A DNA stretch of 64,000 nt, taken from Pricia antarctica (lineage in GTDB: Bacteria > Bacteroidota > Bacteroidia > Flavobacteriales > Flavobacteriaceae). The stretch covers positions 82,767-146,766 of the forward strand of contig DRGL01000040.1 in the NCBI GenBank assembly GCA_011050085.1, written 5' to 3'. Made by a program: the position numbers and the translations under genes. Below the pieces are notes generated by a model that did not search any database, was not told where the DNA came from, and worked only from the letters and a program-made list of their open reading frames with translations. Positions within the stretch are counted from its first letter, which is position 1. Every line of letters starts with the position of its first letter. Positions 18,116 through 27,734 of this stretch are shown here, piece after piece.

Positions 18116-18892
18116 CTACTCAGTCAAAAATGACATCGATTTTTCATAAAATTGTTCGGGATTCTCGGCGTGCAGCCAGTGCCCTGCGTTATCGACGGTT
18201 TCCATGATGGCTCTCGGGAAGTGTTTTTTTATCTCCGGCAAGTCGGCATCGATAAGGTATTCAGACCGATCTCCACGCAAAAAGAGGGTAGGACCGTTAT
18301 AGGTATCGGAGGTGCCAATGTTTTCACCTATTTCTTCCATCTTCTCCCGAAGGATGTCAAGATTGAAGCGAAACGCCAGTTTCCCCTTTTCGATCCAATA
18401 CAGATTTTTCAGAAGAAATTGTCTAATACCGGGGTTCGTGATATGTTTTTTCAATGCTGAATCGGCTTTACTTCTTGAGGTAAGATTGCCGGGTACAAGT
18501 GAAGTCAATCCATCAATAATAGGCTGATGGTGCGGCGGATAATACTTTGGTCCAATATCGGCGACCAAAAGTTTTTTAGTAAGCCCAGGATACTCACAAG
18601 CGAATTGCATGGCAGTTTTTCCGCCCATAGAGTGTCCTAATAGTATTGCACTTGCTATAGAATGGTAATCCATATACCGTTTCAGGTCATCGGCCAATAC
18701 ATCATAGTTGAAAATATCGGACCAAAAGCTTTGCCCGTGATTACGCTGATCAATGAGGTGCACTTCGAAACCCGCCTCTGCATATTGGCCGCCTAAGGTT
18801 TTCCAATTATCGAGCATCCCTAGAAAACCGTGCAAGATGAGCAGAGGGGTGCCATTTCCTTCTATTTTTGAATTTAGAATTCTTTTTTCCAT
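18116..18892 (-). CDS. Alpha/beta hydrolase (YbfF-like esterase)
   Basis: A 258-residue alpha/beta-fold hydrolase. The oxyanion segment is ILHGFLG (19-25), the nucleophile elbow GHSMGG (86-91, S88), and the catalytic His is in NAGHWLHAENPE near the C terminus, with an acid in FLRGDRSEYL. The conserved DQRNHGQS is typical of the YbfF/abhydrolase-11 esterase group that hydrolyses short acyl esters or acyl-CoA thioesters. There is no signal peptide, so it is cytosolic. It lies 98 nt downstream of... the pdxJ region in gene order (pdxJ is transcribed first on the same strand), but no functional link is evident. Substrate unknown. Confidence 0.9.
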   Translation of the reverse strand: MEKRILNSKIEGNGTPLLILHGFLGMLDNWKTLGGQYAEAGFEVHLIDQRNHGQSFWSDIFNYDVLADDLKRYMDYHSIASAILLGHSMGGKTAMQFACEYPGLTKKLLVADIGPKYYPPHHQPIIDGLTSLVPGNLTSRSKADSALKKHITNPGIRQFLLKNLYWIEKGKLAFRFNLDILREKMEEIGENIGTSDTYNGPTLFLRGDRSEYLIDADLPEIKKHFPRAIMETVDNAGHWLHAENPEQFYEKSMSFLTE

Positions 18893-18990
18893 ACTAGTAT
18901 TATAGAGAATTATTTAAAAAGGTATAGGCTGAAACCACAGTGCGCGCCTATATATTCAGTAGGCACATCATTGCAGCCTCACTTTTGATA

Positions 18991-19707
18991 TCATTTAAGT
19001 CTATGCAGGTACATACTTACAACGTTCTCAAGTCCCAAATACAGCGATTCACAGATTAAGGCATGCCCGATCGAAACTTCCAAGACGTGGGGTACATGCT
19101 CTTTAAAGTATTTGATGTTAGCAAGGCTCAAGTCATGACCGGCGTTAATGCCTAATTCTAGCGAGTGTGCCACTTTGGCTGCTTCCGAATACGGTCGAAC
19201 TGCGATTTCGGGCTTTCCCTCATCATAAAGCTTTGCAAAACCCTCAGTATAAAGCTCAATACGGTCGGTTCCGGTCTCAGCTGCGCCCTCTATCATCTTG
19301 GGGTCGGGGTCCGTAAATATGGAGGTGCGGATGCCGTTTTCTTGAAAAGTGGAAATAACTTCCTTTAAAAAAGCTTTGTGTTTTATAGTGTCCCAACCGG
19401 CGTTGGATGTGATGGCATCAATTGCGTCAGGCACCAGGGTAACTTGTGCTGGGCGAACTTCGAGCACTAAATCGATGAAGGCTCTGACCGGATTGCCTTC
19501 AACATTAAATTCTGTGGTCACTAAACTTGCAAGATCTCGTGTATCTTGATAGCGAATATGTCTCTCGTCAGGTCGGGGATGTACCGTAATACCTTGCGCC
19601 CCAAAACTTTCGATATCGGAAGCTGTTTTTAGTAGATTGGGTACGTTACCCCCTCTTGCATTCCGCAAGGTGGCTATTTTATTGATATTCACGCTAAGTT
19701 TCGTCAT
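18991..19707 (-). CDS. pdxJ: Pyridoxine 5'-phosphate synthase PdxJ
   Basis: A 238-residue TIM-barrel enzyme that condenses 1-deoxy-D-xylulose 5-phosphate with 3-amino-2-oxopropyl phosphate to pyridoxine 5'-phosphate, the last ring-forming step of the DXP-dependent vitamin B6 route. Family segments are clear: [17 protein letters not shown] at the start, [12 protein letters not shown] (residues about 40-51), QVTLVPD, and [12 protein letters not shown] near residue 192. Length is normal. It is divergent from the CBS-domain gene, at the head of a gene order conserved in flavobacteria (pdxJ, CBS, nadK, DUF6089, uppS, bamA). Firm call. Confidence 0.97.
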   Translation of the reverse strand: MTKLSVNINKIATLRNARGGNVPNLLKTASDIESFGAQGITVHPRPDERHIRYQDTRDLASLVTTEFNVEGNPVRAFIDLVLEVRPAQVTLVPDAIDAITSNAGWDTIKHKAFLKEVISTFQENGIRTSIFTDPDPKMIEGAAETGTDRIELYTEGFAKLYDEGKPEIAVRPYSEAAKVAHSLELGINAGHDLSLANIKYFKEHVPHVLEVSIGHALICESLYLGLENVVSMYLHRLK

Positions 19708-19733
19708 TCAACCTACTTTTTATACAGTTTGTA

Positions 19734-19741
19734 CAAAAATA
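19734..19741 (-). promoter_or_regulatory. Candidate -7 box (TATTTTTG) for pdxJ
   Basis: The minus strand reads TATTTTTG 26 nt before the pdxJ ATG, matching TAnnTTTG; no clear -33 TTG. Confidence 0.45.
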
Positions 19742-19801
19742 GGGATTAGGCACGCCTTTTGATATTATTAATGAGTAATTTGCGTTAACACATAGAAAGC
19801 T

Positions 19802-20458
19802 ATGCACATCCAAAATCATATTATATCAAATATTCCCATCTTTAAGATTGATGACCCTATATCGGAAGTCGTTCAGTTTTTTAAGGATACTACCTATTCC
19901 CATGTCGCTGTCATCGAAAATGATAACTACTTGGGTGTTTTAGATGAAAATGATCTGGAACAATTGATTTCCGACGAAAAAATTGAGCACTATAGATATG
20001 ATTTGGCTACCTTTTTTGTTAGAAAGGATACTAGTTGGCTTGATGTATTGGAAGCTTTTGCCCGTAATGAGGCTAACTTAGTCCCGGTTCTGGATGAGGT
20101 TGGGCGTGTGCTGGGCTATTATGACCTTACCGATGTGGTAAGTGTCTTTATCGATACTCCATTCTTTACGGAGCCCGGTGGTATCATCGTTCTGGCAAAA
20201 GGTATAAAGGATTATTCCTTTAGCGAAATCGCTCAGATTGTCGAAAGTAACAACACCAAATTGATAGGGGGTTTTATTACCGATTCAAAAAACGACGTCA
20301 TCCAAATAACAATAAAGGTGGCCTCCACAAATTTGAACGAGATTATACAAACGTTTCGAAGGTATAACTATAACATCCTTTTCGGAAATCATGATGACCA
20401 ATTTCTGGAAGATTTAAAGGAAAGATCGAATTATCTTGAAAAGTATCTGAACGTTTAG
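19802..20458 (+). CDS. CBS-domain protein
   Basis: A 218-residue soluble protein with a tandem CBS pair in the N-terminal half (about residues 8-120; the recurring patterns SEVVQFFKDTTYSHVAVIE and WLDVLEAFARNEANLVPVLD mark the two units). The C-terminal part (about 125-200) looks like an ACT-type regulatory domain (GGIIVLAKGIKDYSFSEIAQ). Such proteins sense adenosyl ligands such as AMP or ATP. It lies between pdxJ (divergent) and nadK, and a terminator separates it from nadK. What it regulates is not known. Confidence 0.88.
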   Translation: MHIQNHIISNIPIFKIDDPISEVVQFFKDTTYSHVAVIENDNYLGVLDENDLEQLISDEKIEHYRYDLATFFVRKDTSWLDVLEAFARNEANLVPVLDEVGRVLGYYDLTDVVSVFIDTPFFTEPGGIIVLAKGIKDYSFSEIAQIVESNNTKLIGGFITDSKNDVIQITIKVASTNLNEIIQTFRRYNYNILFGNHDDQFLEDLKERSNYLEKYLNV

Positions 20459-20491
20459 ATATTTTCAAGTTCTAAAAATGTATCATAGTTT

Positions 20492-20539
20492 GGTTCAGGG
20501 TTCAAAGTTGTATAGCTTTGAATAGTGAACCTTTTTTTT
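20492..20539 (+). terminator. Terminator between the CBS gene and nadK
   Basis: Two-part stem: GGTTCA (20492-20497) with TGAACC (20526-20531), and TTCAAAG (20501-20507) with CTTTGAA (20516-20522), separated by a 3x3 internal loop, followed by eight T (20532-20539). It lies 34 nt past the CBS stop and about 57 nt before nadK. Confidence 0.75.
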
Positions 20540-20596
20540 GTCTAGGAGCGAAAATCCCAAAAGCTAAATGTGCCATTCTAACAATTTGTACGAACT

Positions 20597-21478
20597 ATGA
20601 AAGTCGCCATCTACAGCCAAACCTATCAAGAAGATACCTTAAGCTATGTGGTCGAACTTCTCGACGAGCTTCACAAAGAGAAAGCTAAGGTTTCTATTGA
20701 GGCTGAGTTTTATGCTTATTTGGTCAACAACCGTGCTTCCAAAGGATATGATACGTTCACCGACAGTAAAGGTCTGGACGATTCGTTTGATATATTCATC
20801 AGTTTTGGCGGCGATGGAACGATATTAAGAGCTACCACCTTTGTTAGAAATTTAGGCATTCCTATTGTTGGTGTGAATACCGGCAGGTTAGGTTTTCTAT
20901 CAACGTTTAGTAAAGAGGAAGTCCGCAATGTGGTACAGGAATTTAAAACTGGAAAGTACTGTATTATAGAACGTAGTTTGGTCGCCGTAAATCCCGAATC
21001 GGATATTCCCGAATTTAAGGATTTGAACTTTGCCTTGAATGAAATTACAGTAAGTAGAAAAGACACCACCTCGATGATTACGGTTGAAACCTATCTAAAT
21101 GGTGAATATCTGACTTCGTATTGGGCCGACGGTTTGATTATAGCAACGCCGACTGGTTCTACGGGCTATTCCTTGAGTTGTGGCGGTCCGGTTATCGTGC
21201 CTAGTGCAAAATCGCTGGTATTGACCCCGATTGCACCCCACAATCTAAACGCAAGGCCATTAGTAATCTCCGATGATACCGAAATACGGTTAAAAGTGTC
21301 GGGTAGGGAAGAAGAGCATTTGATTTCCTTAGACTCACGGATTGCTTCAGTAGAAAATGAAAAAGTAATTACCATCAAAAAAGCCGACTTTACCATCAAA
21401 ATGATTGAATATGCTTCTGAAAGTTTTCTCAAAACCATTCGCAATAAATTGTTGTGGGGCGAAGACCGCCGCAATTGA
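20597..21478 (+). CDS. nadK: NAD kinase
   Basis: A 293-residue enzyme that phosphorylates NAD to NADP using ATP. The hallmark GGDGT motif is at residues 71-75 (SFGGDGTILRA), followed by GVNTGRLGFLS and the glycine-rich YWADGLIIATPTGSTGYSLSCGGP that shapes the NAD pocket. Length is normal. It is preceded by a terminator, so it should have its own promoter, though no clean TAnnTTTG box is seen in the short leader. The conserved neighbours (CBS, DUF6089, uppS, bamA) match the standard flavobacterial order. Confidence 0.97.
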   Translation: MKVAIYSQTYQEDTLSYVVELLDELHKEKAKVSIEAEFYAYLVNNRASKGYDTFTDSKGLDDSFDIFISFGGDGTILRATTFVRNLGIPIVGVNTGRLGFLSTFSKEEVRNVVQEFKTGKYCIIERSLVAVNPESDIPEFKDLNFALNEITVSRKDTTSMITVETYLNGEYLTSYWADGLIIATPTGSTGYSLSCGGPVIVPSAKSLVLTPIAPHNLNARPLVISDDTEIRLKVSGREEEHLISLDSRIASVENEKVITIKKADFTIKMIEYASESFLKTIRNKLLWGEDRRN

Positions 21479-21558
21479 CCTTCTTCCAAAACAATAAATA
21501 CCGGTAAATCAAGTTTATCAAGAAAGAACAAGTGCTGTAAATGAAAGCCAGCAATTGC

Positions 21559-21566
21559 TATATTTG
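21559..21566 (+). promoter_or_regulatory. Candidate -7 box (TATATTTG) for the DUF6089-uppS-bamA cluster
   Basis: TATATTTG matches TAnnTTTG. It lies inside the longer reading frame of the next gene but 88 nt before the start I prefer (21655), so it also helps decide that start. Confidence 0.45.
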
Positions 21567-21654
21567 CAGCCCTAAATTCAGATATGGGCGATATCGTAGG
21601 TCAACTATGATGAGATGTCTTTTTTTGAATACTGAAATTGGAATCACACCCATT

Positions 21655-22353
21655 ATGAAACGATTATTTATCGTACTTTTTATCTGCGCATGTACCTCAG
21701 TGGGTGCCCAAACCTATGAAATCGGTGTATTTGCCGGTGGCGCCAACAATATCGGTGATGTGGGCCGTACCAATTATGTACTTCCTTCAGATCTCGCCGT
21801 AGGTGGTCTTTTTAAATGGAATATTGCAAAGCGTTACGCATGGCGCGCCAGTATGATATATGGAAAGTTTAAGGCAGACGATGCGAAATCAAGCATTCCT
21901 TCCCGACAACAGCGCGGGTTTGTGGCCAATAATTCTATATTGGAAGCTTCTGCCGGACTTGAATTTAATTTTGTGGAATATAACCTTCATAGACTTGGGC
22001 CTGCTTTTACTCCTTATTTATATACAGGTGTTACCTATTTCAGGTATAACTATAATTATTTTGATGCGGGCCAAATGATCGATATCGGTCAAAAAGACGG
22101 AAACTTTGCGATACCAATGACCGTAGGTGCAAAATTGCGCCTGAACCAATTTCTTATTTTAGGTGCCGAAATCGGCGCACGCTATACATTCACTGATAAC
22201 CTGGATGGCAGTAATCCCAATAAATTAAATGTAAGCGAACAGCTCGGAGATCTGCAGTTCGGAAACATTTTTAGCGACGATTGGTATGTTTTCTCAGGAT
22301 TAACATTAACTTACACGTTTGGTAGAAAGGCCTGTTGTGACAATTTTGAGTAG
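21655..22353 (+). CDS. DUF6089 family outer-membrane beta-barrel-like protein
   Basis: From the ATG at 21655 the product has 232 residues with a clear Sec signal peptide (KRLFIVLFICACTSVGAQ, cut after AQ). The mature part begins YEIGVFAGGANNIGDVG, the DUF6089 signature, and alternates aromatic/hydrophobic strands (YGKF, YLYTGVTYFRYNYNYF, GAEIGARYTFTDN), as in small OmpW/OmpA-like barrels. An ATG at 21541 would add 38 residues without a signal peptide and overlap a promoter box, so I reject it. It is regularly found between nadK and uppS in flavobacteria and probably resides in the outer membrane. Function unknown. Confidence 0.87.
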   Translation: MKRLFIVLFICACTSVGAQTYEIGVFAGGANNIGDVGRTNYVLPSDLAVGGLFKWNIAKRYAWRASMIYGKFKADDAKSSIPSRQQRGFVANNSILEASAGLEFNFVEYNLHRLGPAFTPYLYTGVTYFRYNYNYFDAGQMIDIGQKDGNFAIPMTVGAKLRLNQFLILGAEIGARYTFTDNLDGSNPNKLNVSEQLGDLQFGNIFSDDWYVFSGLTLTYTFGRKACCDNFE

Positions 22354-22445
22354 TGTAATCTTCATGTCACCTCTGATATCAGTGTAAAAATTAAGTACAA
22401 AAGGCCTACAAAGTAAATCAACAACCATCCTTTTTTCCGACGCAA

Positions 22446-23186
22446 ATGGATTCCCTTGAAGAAATTGATACCAAGAACTTGCCCCGTCATATTGCAATCA
22501 TTATGGACGGCAATGGCCGATGGGCCAAGCAACAGGGTAAGCTTCGAGTGTTCGGTCATGAACACGGCGTGAACACTGTTCGTAGGACCGTCGAGAACTG
22601 CGTTGAGATAGGTATAGAATTCCTTACCCTATATACGTTTTCCACAGAAAATTGGAACCGACCAAAGTTTGAGGTAGATACACTGATGCGCCTACTTGTT
22701 TCCTCCCTAAAAAAAGAACTGAAGACATTTATAAAAAATAACGTTAAACTAAACGCTATTGGCGACATTCAATCCCTTCCCAAGAAGGCGTTCCGAGAGT
22801 TGAACGAAGTTATGGATAAGACTAGCGGGCACAATGGAATGACCTTAACTTTGGCCTTGAGTTATGGGGCTCGGGAAGAAATAAAGAATGCTGTAAAACA
22901 GATAAGTACCAAAGTTAAAAATAATATAATATCTGCGGATGATATTGATGAAACGATTATTAATACTCATCTTTACACGCATGATTTGCCAGATGTAGAC
23001 TTGCTGATCCGTACCAGTGGCGAATGCAGGATCAGTAATTTTCTGCTTTGGCAGATTGCCTATGCCGAACTGTATTTTACCGACGTATTTTGGCCCGATT
23101 TCAGTGACCTACATCTTGCGGAAGCCATTAAAAGTTACCAGAACAGAGAAAGAAGATTTGGAAAAACCAGCGAACAACTCAATTGA
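22446..23186 (+). CDS. uppS: Isoprenyl transferase (undecaprenyl diphosphate synthase)
   Basis: A 246-residue cis-prenyltransferase that makes undecaprenyl diphosphate, the lipid carrier for peptidoglycan and surface glycan synthesis. The catalytic Asp (D21) is in IIMDGNGRWAK, the FGHEHGVNTVR and YTFSTENWNRP segments follow, and the C-terminal LLIRTSGECRISNFLLWQ and WPDFSDLHL motifs are intact (the family more often has GE-xR-xSNFL). Length is normal. It ends 4 nt before the bamA start, so the two are co-transcribed; with bamA and the OmpH genes it forms an envelope-assembly block. Confidence 0.97.
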   Translation: MDSLEEIDTKNLPRHIAIIMDGNGRWAKQQGKLRVFGHEHGVNTVRRTVENCVEIGIEFLTLYTFSTENWNRPKFEVDTLMRLLVSSLKKELKTFIKNNVKLNAIGDIQSLPKKAFRELNEVMDKTSGHNGMTLTLALSYGAREEIKNAVKQISTKVKNNIISADDIDETIINTHLYTHDLPDVDLLIRTSGECRISNFLLWQIAYAELYFTDVFWPDFSDLHLAEAIKSYQNRERRFGKTSEQLN

Positions 23187-23190
23187 CGAT

Positions 23191-25809
23191 ATGAAAAGGT
23201 TCATATCCTACGAACCTTTATTAACCCTACTCCTCCTCCTAATTACCACTTTTACCACAGCTCAAGAGCTTTCTCTTGACAACGGTAAAAAGTATATATT
23301 GGGCGGGATCGAGGTTACCGGACTGCAAAGTTATAACGAGCAGACCGTAAAAACCTATACTGGACTACGGGTTGGACAACCTATAACCGTACCCGGCGAT
23401 GAGATTAGTGCAGTCATAAATAAACTATGGGGTCTCGAACTCTTTCGTGATATCAATTTCTATATTACCAATATTGATGGTGACAAAGTATTTTTAGAGT
23501 TGGAGATTACTGAAAGGGCTACTTTATCAGACATTAAAATTAACGGTGTAAAGCCTAGAAAAGTCGATGCTATCTTAGATGATACCGACCTGAAAAAAGG
23601 GAAGAAAATCACGGAAAGTCTCATTTCCAATACCAAAAACTACCTTGAGAACAAATATAAAAAGGAAGGCTATTTAAATGCTAAGGTTGCCATTGCGGTT
23701 GCCAACGATACTACTGATGCCAACGCACAAAAAATGGTCATCAATGTAAATAAAGGCGATAAAGTCAAGATTGCAAAGATGATATTTGAAGGTAACGAGG
23801 AATTATCCGATAAGAAATTAAAAGGTGCTTTCAAGAAGACCAAAGAAAAAAAGTTTTACCGCTTTTGGAAAAAATCGAAGTACATCGAAGAGGATTACGA
23901 GAATGATAAACAGTTGTTGGTTGATCGCTATGCTGAGAACGGATATCGTGATGCCCGAATTATTTCTGACTCCCTTATTAAGGTCGATGAAAATAATATC
24001 AATATAAAGTTCAATATAGAAGAGGGTAACAAATATTATATTGGTAAAATTAATTTTGTGGGCAATTCGGTTTTTACCGATAGGCAACTTGCTGCGATTC
24101 TGGGTCTAAAGCAAGGGGATACCTATAATGGTGTACTGCTTCGAAAGAGAATTGCCGATGACTCTAAACCCGATGCTGAAGATTTGACCAATCTGTACCA
24201 AAACAATGGATACCTTTTCTCAAGTATTAATCCGGTTGAGGTATCGGCCCAAAACGATACCATTGACTTTGAAATTCGTATTATTGAAGGTAAAGAGACG
24301 TTCTTGAACCACGTTGATGTTGTAGGTAACGATAGAACCAATGATCACGTTATTTATCGCGAACTGCGCACCCGCCCAGGTCAGAAATACAACAAAAGCG
24401 ATATCATTCGAACCATCCAAGAATTGCAGCAATTGGGGTATTTTGATGCTGAGGCTATTAAACCGGATATTTTAAATGCAAATCCGAACGAAGGTACGGT
24501 AGACATTAACTGGAACCTGGTCGAATCGGGATCAAGTCAGATAGAGCTGCAAGGTGGCTATGGCGGCGGTGGTTTTATCGGTACCCTTGGTCTCTCGTTC
24601 AATAACTTTTCAATAAAAAATATTTTAAAGGGAGAGGCCTATCAGCCCGTTCCGATGGGTGACGGTCAGACCTTTGCAATGCGGGTACAGGCAAGCCGTT
24701 CGTTTCGAGTGTACAGCCTTAATTTTGCCGAACCCTGGTTTAGCGGTAAGAAGCCCGTAAGGTTAAGCTTGAACTTTTCGCGGACACAGCAGTTTGCGAC
24801 CGATTTTGCCAGCTCTACCCGAAATAGGATAGAAATTGATAAAAGCCGTGGATTCTCCATTACTAGTGTCTCGGCCGGTTTGGCTAAAAGGGTACAATGG
24901 CCCGATGACTATTTCACTATTTCACATTCGCTAGGTTATCAATTGTACGAGTTTAATAATTATAATCTTGGGCTTTTCAACTTTGGGAACGGTCGATCGA
25001 ATTCAATTACCTACACTTTGGGCATTTCGAGGAACGCTATTTCTGGAGGTCAAATTTTTCCACGTGGAGGATCTAACTTTGAAGTTACCGCCAAAGTAAC
25101 CCCCCCATATTCACTTTTAAGTAATAAAGATTTTGCAGCATTACGTGATCGAAGTGAAGAGTTGGCTATAAAACAAGGGGGAGGTACTGCGCTAACCTCA
25201 GCAGAAAGCCAAGAATTGGAAAATATTGATCAAGAGCGTTTCAAATTTTTGGAATACTATAAGTTAAAATTTAAGGGTGATTGGTATACTACATTAGCAG
25301 GTAGTGCTGATAAATCGTTGGTATTAAGAACCAACGCCGAGTTTGGTTTCTTGGGGAATTACAATAACGATGTAGGCGATGTGCCATTTGAACGTTTTTT
25401 CGTAGGTGGTGATGGTCTGGGTAACTTTACTTTGGATGGAAGGGATATTGTGCAACTACGGGGTTATGAAAATCAGTCCCTAACACCGGTCAGTCCGTTG
25501 ACGGGTCAACAAGAGGGTGGCCTTATCTACAATAAATTCTCTTTAGAGCTACGCTATCCATTAACCTTGAAACCTTCCGCATCTATTTATGGTCTTACCT
25601 TTTTAGAAGCGGGTAATGCTTTTAGCGATTTTCAAGAATTCAATCCTTTTAATTTAAAGCGATCTGCAGGAGTCGGACTTCGTATATTTATGCCGGCCTT
25701 TGGGCTGTTAGGTATTGATTTTGGATATGGATTCGATCCTGACAACACAGGTACGGAGACCAGTCCGCATGGTTGGGAGACCCATTTTATAATCGGGCAA
25801 CAATTTTAA
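23191..25809 (+). CDS. bamA: Outer membrane protein assembly factor BamA
   Basis: An 872-residue Omp85 protein that inserts beta-barrel proteins into the outer membrane. With the ATG at 23191 it begins with a signal peptide (ending TTFTTAQ). Residues about 35-430 contain the POTRA repeats, including the recurrent pattern (I)xGN..(F)...L.....LK with GNSVFTDRQLAAIL. The C-terminal half is the 16-strand barrel and ends in a terminal Phe (IIGQQF), the usual barrel sorting signal. The frame extends upstream through uppS, but those codons belong to uppS. A charged insert (about 640-665) in an extracellular loop is typical of Bacteroidota. OmpH/Skp chaperones follow. Confidence 0.96.
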   Translation: MKRFISYEPLLTLLLLLITTFTTAQELSLDNGKKYILGGIEVTGLQSYNEQTVKTYTGLRVGQPITVPGDEISAVINKLWGLELFRDINFYITNIDGDKVFLELEITERATLSDIKINGVKPRKVDAILDDTDLKKGKKITESLISNTKNYLENKYKKEGYLNAKVAIAVANDTTDANAQKMVINVNKGDKVKIAKMIFEGNEELSDKKLKGAFKKTKEKKFYRFWKKSKYIEEDYENDKQLLVDRYAENGYRDARIISDSLIKVDENNINIKFNIEEGNKYYIGKINFVGNSVFTDRQLAAILGLKQGDTYNGVLLRKRIADDSKPDAEDLTNLYQNNGYLFSSINPVEVSAQNDTIDFEIRIIEGKETFLNHVDVVGNDRTNDHVIYRELRTRPGQKYNKSDIIRTIQELQQLGYFDAEAIKPDILNANPNEGTVDINWNLVESGSSQIELQGGYGGGGFIGTLGLSFNNFSIKNILKGEAYQPVPMGDGQTFAMRVQASRSFRVYSLNFAEPWFSGKKPVRLSLNFSRTQQFATDFASSTRNRIEIDKSRGFSITSVSAGLAKRVQWPDDYFTISHSLGYQLYEFNNYNLGLFNFGNGRSNSITYTLGISRNAISGGQIFPRGGSNFEVTAKVTPPYSLLSNKDFAALRDRSEELAIKQGGGTALTSAESQELENIDQERFKFLEYYKLKFKGDWYTTLAGSADKSLVLRTNAEFGFLGNYNNDVGDVPFERFFVGGDGLGNFTLDGRDIVQLRGYENQSLTPVSPLTGQQEGGLIYNKFSLELRYPLTLKPSASIYGLTFLEAGNAFSDFQEFNPFNLKRSAGVGLRIFMPAFGLLGIDFGYGFDPDNTGTETSPHGWETHFIIGQQF

Positions 25810-25931
25810 GCCGGTTTTTGAGTTATTCTGTTAATGGGTTATTTGATTACTTACATCGAATACCTTATTATCTAATAACTACACCCTTTACTTTGGCACG
25901 ATATTTTCTATAAGGGTTAATCGATTTAGTA

Positions 25932-26756
25932 ATGAAACCAAAAACAAACGTTCTTAAACTTCTTGTAGTATTGCTTATTTCATCGTATTCATACGCACAG
26001 CGTGGCGTTCGAATCGGGTATGTAGACATGGAGTACATTCTTGAAAATGTGGACGAGTATCGAGAAGCTACCGACCAATTAGCTAGCAAAGTAGAGAAAT
26101 GGAAAATCGATATCGAGCAAAAGCAAAGTATGGTCGAACAGATGAAAAAAGATCTAATGGCCGAACGTGTTCTATTGACAGATGAACTCATTTCTGAACG
26201 CGAAGAAGAGATACAGATTTTGGAAAAGGAAATGGTCGAATATCAACAAGATCGTTTTGGTCCACAGGGCGATTTGGTATTACAGAAGCGGCGCTTGATT
26301 CAACCTATACAAGATCAGGTATTCAATGAAGTGCAAAAGATAGGAGCCAATAAAAAATATGATTTTATTTTTGATAAATCAGCGGATGTTGTAATGTTGT
26401 ACTCCGAAAATCGCTGGGATATCAGTGATTTAGTGCTGCGTGGTATTTCACGGACACGTAAGGTAAGTAAACCTGTCGAGAAGGCCAATAATAAGAATTC
26501 TTTAGAAGAATTTGAAGGCGATGTTGAAGAGGAGGAGATGAGCGATGCGCTCAGGGAAAGAAAAGAACAGGCCGAACAAGCGCAAGAAGTTAGAGCCAAA
26601 AGTGTTGATGAAAAGAGAGCAGAACAGTTAAAATTACGTGAAGAACGTAAGAAGGCTTATGAAGCTCGAAGAACAAAGCTATTGGAAGAGCGTGAAGCAA
26701 AGCGACAGGAGAAACTGGATGAGCGAGAGCAAGTTAAGGATAGCGTAAACCCATAG
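25932..26756 (+). CDS. OmpH/Skp-family periplasmic chaperone with charged tail
   Basis: A 274-residue secreted protein with a signal peptide (cut after SYA or AQ) and the OmpH start RIGYVDMEYILEN. Residues about 50-110 form a long coiled coil rich in E, K and Q, as in the arms of the Skp trimer, followed by the YDFIFDKSADVVMLY region. Unlike the next gene it has an extra C-terminal tail (about 185-274) dominated by E, R and K, probably an extended helix. Skp-like chaperones hold unfolded outer-membrane proteins for BamA, the gene just upstream. The tail's role is not known. Confidence 0.92.
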   Translation: MKPKTNVLKLLVVLLISSYSYAQRGVRIGYVDMEYILENVDEYREATDQLASKVEKWKIDIEQKQSMVEQMKKDLMAERVLLTDELISEREEEIQILEKEMVEYQQDRFGPQGDLVLQKRRLIQPIQDQVFNEVQKIGANKKYDFIFDKSADVVMLYSENRWDISDLVLRGISRTRKVSKPVEKANNKNSLEEFEGDVEEEEMSDALRERKEQAEQAQEVRAKSVDEKRAEQLKLREERKKAYEARRTKLLEEREAKRQEKLDEREQVKDSVNP

Positions 26757-26864
26757 TATTAAAACTACGAAGGATAGATTTCTAAGCGTAATCAATTTTA
26801 ATAAACTCAATTTTTAATCAATAATTAACTTTACAGATACTCAATTTTTAAATTTTACACTCAA

Positions 26865-27374
26865 ATGAAACACGTAAGAAAGATAGCAGTTGCCCTTGTA
26901 CTTTTTGTTGCCACTACAGGATTTGTCAATGCTCAGAGTAAAATCGCACATATCGATGTGACTTTGCTGCTAAGCTCTATGCCAGAAATGAAAACGGCTG
27001 AGGCCGAACTCAAAAAATTATCGGAAACCTATAATGCCGATATCGAAAGTTCGATGACAGAACTAAAAAAGAAGTATACCCTTTATGAAAATGAAGCCGC
27101 TTCAAAGACTCCTGAAGAAAATCAAAAAAGAGCAGAAGAACTTCAAGGTGCACAAAAGACGATAGGTGAAGCACAACAAGGTGCCCAAAGGGAACTTCAG
27201 AAAAAACAGCAAGAGCTTTTTGCGCCGATTTCCGATAAAGCTAAAGCAGCCATCGAAAAAGTGGCTACAGCGCAGGGCTACGATTATGTTATTGATGCCC
27301 AAGCCGGTGGAGGACTAATTGTTGCTAAGGGAAAAGACCTTCTAGAAGATGTAAAGAAAGAACTGGGAATCTAA
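26865..27374 (+). CDS. OmpH/Skp-family periplasmic chaperone
   Basis: A 169-residue protein, the usual Skp size, with a signal peptide ending in VNAQ and the family pattern KIAHIDVTLLLSSMPEMK. Residues about 45-115 are a charged coiled coil (KKLSETYNADIE..., QGAQRELQKKQQEL), followed by the conserved end VATAQGYDYVIDAQAGGGLIVAKG. It is a paralogue of the preceding gene, 108 nt downstream, and works as a holdase for outer-membrane proteins on the way to BamA. A strong terminator follows, ending the cluster. Confidence 0.94.
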   Translation: MKHVRKIAVALVLFVATTGFVNAQSKIAHIDVTLLLSSMPEMKTAEAELKKLSETYNADIESSMTELKKKYTLYENEAASKTPEENQKRAEELQGAQKTIGEAQQGAQRELQKKQQELFAPISDKAKAAIEKVATAQGYDYVIDAQAGGGLIVAKGKDLLEDVKKELGI

Positions 27375-27398
27375 AGTATTTTCCAATTGAAAATTAAG

Positions 27399-27425
27399 AA
27401 CGTCCGCCTTCGAGCGGACGTTTTT
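27399..27425 (+). terminator. Rho-independent terminator of the bamA-ompH cluster
   Basis: AACGTCCGC (27399-27407) and GCGGACGTT (27414-27422) form a perfect 9-bp stem with a 6-nt loop, followed by T's. It lies 25 nt past the last OmpH stop. Confidence 0.9.
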
Positions 27426-27734
27426 GTTTGGTACTAAATGCCAATTTTCAAACCTAGGTTGGCCGCGGAATCACTACTTCTTAGAAAAGCATATAAACTG
27501 AATACTCATTCACTAGAATGAAAAGGGACTTGAAATCCCAATCATCCCATTTAAAACTTAAACACGTATTATCGAGTTCGGCAATGCAACGTATTCTTAA
27601 ACAATTTTACTGATGTAATCCAGGTATCGGTCTAAACGTAGCTGGATAGCCATTTATGCCCTTCTCAGCCAACTGATAATGCCTCTCCTGAATATATCTT
27701 GCTACGAAATGACTAAAGCATCGAATGCTCTTAA
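27426..27734. other. Convergent intergenic stretch, nothing recognised
   Basis: About 309 nt between the bamA-ompH terminator and the stop of the GT2 gene. Open frames here are short and run into the GT2 gene on the opposite strand. In many relatives murI follows the OmpH genes; I see no trace of it. Confidence 0.5.

Noticed and set aside
21541..21654. ATG giving a longer DUF6089 protein
   Set aside because: It would hide the signal peptide behind 38 residues and overlaps a TAnnTTTG box.
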